Origin: Rubrivivax rivuli | Lineage (GTDB): Bacteria > Pseudomonadota > Gammaproteobacteria > Burkholderiales > Burkholderiaceae_C | Reading direction: 5' to 3' | Length of the DNA: 64,000 bases | Assembly (NCBI RefSeq): GCF_004016505.1 | Contig: NZ_SACR01000004.1 | Span: forward strand, 372,001-436,000 | Shown here: piece after piece, positions 61,014 to 64,000 of the stretch | Numbering within the stretch: position 1 is the stretch's first letter | How the letters are laid out: each line of letters opens with the position of its first letter | Translations under genes and position numbers: made by a program | The notes under the pieces: generated by a model | Seen by the model: the letters and a program-made list of their open reading frames with translations, nothing else | Told to the model about the DNA's origin: nothing | Databases searched by the model: none

Positions 61014-61039
61014 ACGGCCTGAGCGGCCTGAGAGGCCTG
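61005..61039. repeat. Nine-base tandem repeat over the transporter stop codon
   Basis: Four consecutive near-copies of GCGGCCTGA (GCGGCCTGA, ACGGCCTGA, GCGGCCTGA, GAGGCCTG) run across the end of the SulP-type gene; the first copy supplies its TGA stop. It is a small slippage-prone tract in the gap between convergent genes. Confidence 0.8.
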
Positions 61040-61055
61040 CCCGGGCCGCTTTTCG

Positions 61056-63848
61056 TCAGCCTGCGAGCAGGCGGTCCACCACCGAGAGCAGCCGCGCCAG
61101 GTCGAGCGGCTTGGTCACGTAGTCGGCAAAGCCCGCAGCCTCGGCGGCCTGCAGATCGCTCTGCATCGCGTTGGCGCTGACGGCCACCACCGGCACATCG
61201 TGCGTGGCGGGCTGGGCGCGCAGGCGGCGCAGCACCTCGTAGCCGTCGATGCCGGGCAGCTGGATGTCCAGCAGCACCAGGTCGGGCCGCGCCTGCAGCG
61301 CCATCACGAGCCCGGTCTCGGGCAGCCCGGCCACCAGCAGGCGCAGGCCCGGGCGCATCGAGAGCATGCCTTGCATCAGCAACTGGTTGACGACGTTGTC
61401 CTCGATGTAGAGCACGGTCTTGGCCGCTGCCGAGGTGTCCGGGGTGGTCGCCGCCGCTGGGGGGCCGCCCGGGGCCGGTGCCAGAGGCTGGGGCCGGCTG
61501 TCGACGCCGCCGGCCGCCTCGGCTTCAGTCTCGGCCAGCTTCAGGCGCACCCAGAAGCGGCTGCCTTCGCCGCGGCGGCTGCTGACGCCGATCTCGCCGC
61601 GCATCAGGTCCACCAGCCACTTGCTCAAGGCCAGACCGATGCCGGCACCTTCCACGGGCGAGTGGGCCGCGTCCAGCCGCTCGAAGGGCTGGAAGAGCCG
61701 CTCCTGCTGGCCGGGCCCGATGCCGGGGCCGTTGTCCTCGACATCGACGCGCAGCGTGCCGGTGGCCGGTTCGGCGCACCAGGCCAGCCGCACCTGGCCG
61801 CCCGGGCGGTTGTACTTGATGGCGTTGGAGAGCAGGTTCAGCAGCACCTGCTTGAGCCGCGTCGGGTCGGCGCGCACCTGCGGGCCTGGCGATGCAGCGG
61901 CCCGGTGTGGCCGCTGGTCGAGCAGCCGCACCCGCCGCTCGTCGGCCATGGGCTGCACCAGGCGCAGGCAGTCGCCCACCACCTCGTCCAGCGGCACCGC
62001 GCTGAGCTGGAGCTGCAGCGCGCCGGCCTCGATGCGGGCGATGTCCAGGACGTCGTTGATCAGGCTCAGCAGGTGGCGGCCGCCGCGCATGAGTTCTTCC
62101 ACACGGCTGCGCTGCAAGGGCAGCAGCGGGTGGTCGCTGTCGTTTTCCAGCAGCTGGGCGAAGCCGAGCACCGCGTTCAACGGGGTGCGCAGCTCGTGCG
62201 ACATGCGAGAGAGGAACTCCGATTTCGCCCGGTTCGCCCGTTCGGCTTCTTCCTTGGCGGCGCGCAGCGCCACCTCGGAGGCCTTGCGCTCGGTGATGTC
62301 CCAGCCGTAGACGATGTAGCCCTCGAAGCTGCCGTCCTCGCCCACGCGCGGGATGCCGTTGTCGACGATCCAGACCAGGCTGCCGTCGTGCCGCCGCAGC
62401 CGGTACTCCACCGAGTAGGGGCGGCGCTCGCCCACCGCCTCGCGGTAGGCCGCGCGGCAGCGTTCCAGGTCGTCGGCGTGGATGCGCTCGGGCCAGGGGC
62501 AGGCCAGCTCCTGTTCCATCGTGCGGCCGGTCTGCTCCAGCCAGCGCTGGTTGAACCAGGTGGCCTTGCCCTCGGCGGCCGAGAGCCAGATGAGGGCTGG
62601 CGCCGCGTCGGCCATGCTGCGGAAGCGGGTCTCGCTTTCCTGCAAGGCGTGCCGCGCCTGGGCCTCGGCGGTGATGTCGGTGTAGGTGCGCACCACGCTG
62701 CCGTCTTCGCTGGTGTGGGTGTGCACCTCCAGCAGCAGCCCGTCGCGCCGCCGGCGCTGGTACACCGCGGGGCGGCCGCGCAGACCGCTGCCGGGGCCGG
62801 GATCGACCATGCCGTGCTCGGTCTGGTAGCGCAGCAGGTCGTCGAAGGTGCGCACGTGGTGCATCAGCTCTTCGGGCAGTTCCAGAAGCTCGATCGTGCG
62901 GCGGTTCCAGGCGTTGATGTGCCCCTGGCTGTCGATGCTGAGAACGCCCTGGTCCAGGCTGTTCAGCGTGTCGGCCAGCACCTGCGACTGCCGCGCCAGC
63001 GCTTCGCTCGCTTCGCGCAGGCGCTGCTCGGCGCGTTTGAAGGGGCTGATGTCGCTGATCAGCCCCACCGCACCGATCTTGCGCTGCTGGGCGTCGAAGA
63101 TGGGCGTGGCGTTGTTGAAGCAGTGCAGGAAACTGCCATCGGCGCGGCGCAGCGTGATCTCGTAGCCGCCGGGCAGGCCGGCATCGCGCTGACGCATGCC
63201 CTGGCGGAAGACCTCGGCGTTGGCCTCGTCGACGAACTCGAAGATGCTGCGGCCGATCAGCGCTGTGTGCGGCACGCCCAGGATGCGGCCGATGGCCGGG
63301 TTGGCGTCGACCGTGCGGCCTTCGTTGTCGATGTGCCAGTAGCCCTGCTCGGTGCGCTGCAGCAGCAAGGCCAGCATGCGCTGGCGCTCGGCCAGCGCGG
63401 CCTCGGCGCCCACGCGGTCGGTGATGTCGGCATAGAGCATCACGAAGCCGCCGCCGGGCGTGGGCGTGCGGCGCAGCTCCAGCGTGCGCCCGTTGGGGCG
63501 AAGGCGTTGCACCAGCGAGGGCGGGCCGTCGCGCAGCGCCAGGTAGCGCCGCTGCACTTCGGCCTGCAGCGCGGCCTCGTCGGGCAGCGGGCCGAACTCA
63601 CCCTGTTGCGCCATCAGCCGCAGCAGGGCCTCCAGGGGCTGCCCGACGCGGGCGGCTTCGGCTGGCAGACCCGTGGCTTCCAGGAAACGGCGGTTCCACG
63701 CCACCAGCCGCATCTGGCTGTCGAAGACGCTGATGCCTTCGCCGGCGTGTTCAAAGACCAGCTGGAGCAGCCCGCTGGGGCTGTCGGTTGCGGGCGGGCC
63801 AGCAGCTGGCGGGGCGTCCTGGGGCATGGCCGATTCTGAACCCGGCAT
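61056..63848 (-). CDS. Soluble hybrid histidine kinase with four PAS domains and a C-terminal receiver
   Basis: About 930 residues from the ATG at 63848; a second ATG at 63827 is as plausible. No TM segment, so it is cytoplasmic. Four PAS modules can be told apart by their starts: FEHAGEGISVFDSQMRLVAW, LQRTEQGYWHIDNEGRTVDA, LNSLDQGVLSIDSQGHINAW, and MADAAPALIWLSAAEGKATW. The first ends DITDRVGAE, the last DITERKASE. Then HisKA with SRMSHELRTPLNAVLGFAQL, HATPase_c (LLNLLSNAIKYNRPGG, GAGIGLALSKWLVDLMRG) and a receiver (YIEDNVVNQLLM, VLLDIQLPGIDG, DYVTKPLD). The HisKA-HATPase-REC half closely resembles that of the kinase at 4098, suggesting a common origin. No output gene is adjacent. Confidence 0.92.
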   Translation of the reverse strand: MPGSESAMPQDAPPAAGPPATDSPSGLLQLVFEHAGEGISVFDSQMRLVAWNRRFLEATGLPAEAARVGQPLEALLRLMAQQGEFGPLPDEAALQAEVQRRYLALRDGPPSLVQRLRPNGRTLELRRTPTPGGGFVMLYADITDRVGAEAALAERQRMLALLLQRTEQGYWHIDNEGRTVDANPAIGRILGVPHTALIGRSIFEFVDEANAEVFRQGMRQRDAGLPGGYEITLRRADGSFLHCFNNATPIFDAQQRKIGAVGLISDISPFKRAEQRLREASEALARQSQVLADTLNSLDQGVLSIDSQGHINAWNRRTIELLELPEELMHHVRTFDDLLRYQTEHGMVDPGPGSGLRGRPAVYQRRRRDGLLLEVHTHTSEDGSVVRTYTDITAEAQARHALQESETRFRSMADAAPALIWLSAAEGKATWFNQRWLEQTGRTMEQELACPWPERIHADDLERCRAAYREAVGERRPYSVEYRLRRHDGSLVWIVDNGIPRVGEDGSFEGYIVYGWDITERKASEVALRAAKEEAERANRAKSEFLSRMSHELRTPLNAVLGFAQLLENDSDHPLLPLQRSRVEELMRGGRHLLSLINDVLDIARIEAGALQLQLSAVPLDEVVGDCLRLVQPMADERRVRLLDQRPHRAAASPGPQVRADPTRLKQVLLNLLSNAIKYNRPGGQVRLAWCAEPATGTLRVDVEDNGPGIGPGQQERLFQPFERLDAAHSPVEGAGIGLALSKWLVDLMRGEIGVSSRRGEGSRFWVRLKLAETEAEAAGGVDSRPQPLAPAPGGPPAAATTPDTSAAAKTVLYIEDNVVNQLLMQGMLSMRPGLRLLVAGLPETGLVMALQARPDLVLLDIQLPGIDGYEVLRRLRAQPATHDVPVVAVSANAMQSDLQAAEAAGFADYVTKPLDLARLLSVVDRLLAG

Positions 63849-64000
63849 GGCCCTTCTTGGCAACCGGGGCCTGTGCCGATCCGTGTTTTGGCGTGCACTG
63901 GCCCAGGGGGGGCGCATGGCCGGGCCCCAAACGTGCTTGTTGCATTGACACGGATTTCAGACCGCCCTTCAGCGGCCGATAGACACCGAATGCCCGCAGC
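63849..64000. other. Upstream region of the four-PAS kinase, to the window edge
   Basis: The last ~150 bases hold the leader of the kinase gene and no further gene I would support. A weak AAGAAGGG sits close before the chosen ATG. The window ends before any upstream gene is seen. Confidence 0.4.

Overview
This is high-GC (roughly 70%), gene-dense chromosomal DNA that reads like a free-living betaproteobacterium of the order Burkholderiales, probably the Rubrivivax/Leptothrix/Roseateles group. The grounds are codon use, the glnA-ntrB-ntrC order, the opgGH and glrK-qseG-glrR blocks, a gcvTHP-sdaA operon behind a tandem glycine riboswitch, and a GC-rich dispersed repeat. This taxonomic call is inference. 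I see no rRNA, tRNA, CRISPR array, insertion sequence, prophage or composition-shifted island. The window is core chromosome, and its interest lies mainly in regulation.

Layout. 1-4 kb: end of a membrane-fusion protein and a complete RND efflux pump. 4-7.3 kb: a membrane hybrid histidine kinase translationally coupled to a PhnD-like periplasmic binding protein with no transporter genes. 7.3-16.1 kb (minus): a chemoreceptor with its own sigma-28-type promoter, then gcvT-gcvH-gcvP-sdaA under a tandem glycine riboswitch. 16.1-16.9 kb: a GDT1/TMEM165-type manganese exporter under a yybP-ykoY manganese riboswitch. 16.9-23.8 kb: membrane and outer-membrane proteins, a conserved hypothetical protein, a nitroreductase and a Cache-type hybrid kinase. 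23.9-28.5 kb: S46 peptidase, acyl-CoA synthetase, enoyl-CoA hydratase. 28.5-29.7 kb: an SPFH/ribbon-helix-helix gene pair behind a perfect 16-bp palindrome.

29.7-43.9 kb: class V aminotransferase; a SixA-like phosphatase divergent from a glycerophosphodiester phosphodiesterase that has a Pho box; opgGH for osmoregulated periplasmic glucans; the glrK-qseG-glrR envelope-stress system; ETF-ubiquinone oxidoreductase; the fluoride channel CrcB; and a diguanylate cyclase. 44.1-49.4 kb (plus): a compact run with several overlaps (AIM24, YVTN propeller, polysaccharide deacetylase, sterol-desaturase-like, EI24, CinA-like). 49.4-54.3 kb: glnA with NtrC/sigma-54 signals, a DUF4124-like gene and ntrBC. 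54.4-64 kb: exonuclease III, a glycerate kinase with an SLC13 permease, a lipoprotein, a SulP-STAS-cNMP fusion and a soluble four-PAS hybrid kinase.

How it works together. Glycine turns on its own cleavage, and serine deamination appears to be tied into the same transcript. Manganese turns on its exporter. Nitrogen limitation would feed back through NtrBC on glnA. Phosphate limitation probably drives the phosphodiesterase. Three hybrid kinases have no cognate output gene beside them. Where several start codons were possible I chose by ribosome-binding site, by overlap with the neighbour, or by the family's usual N-terminus, and I say which.
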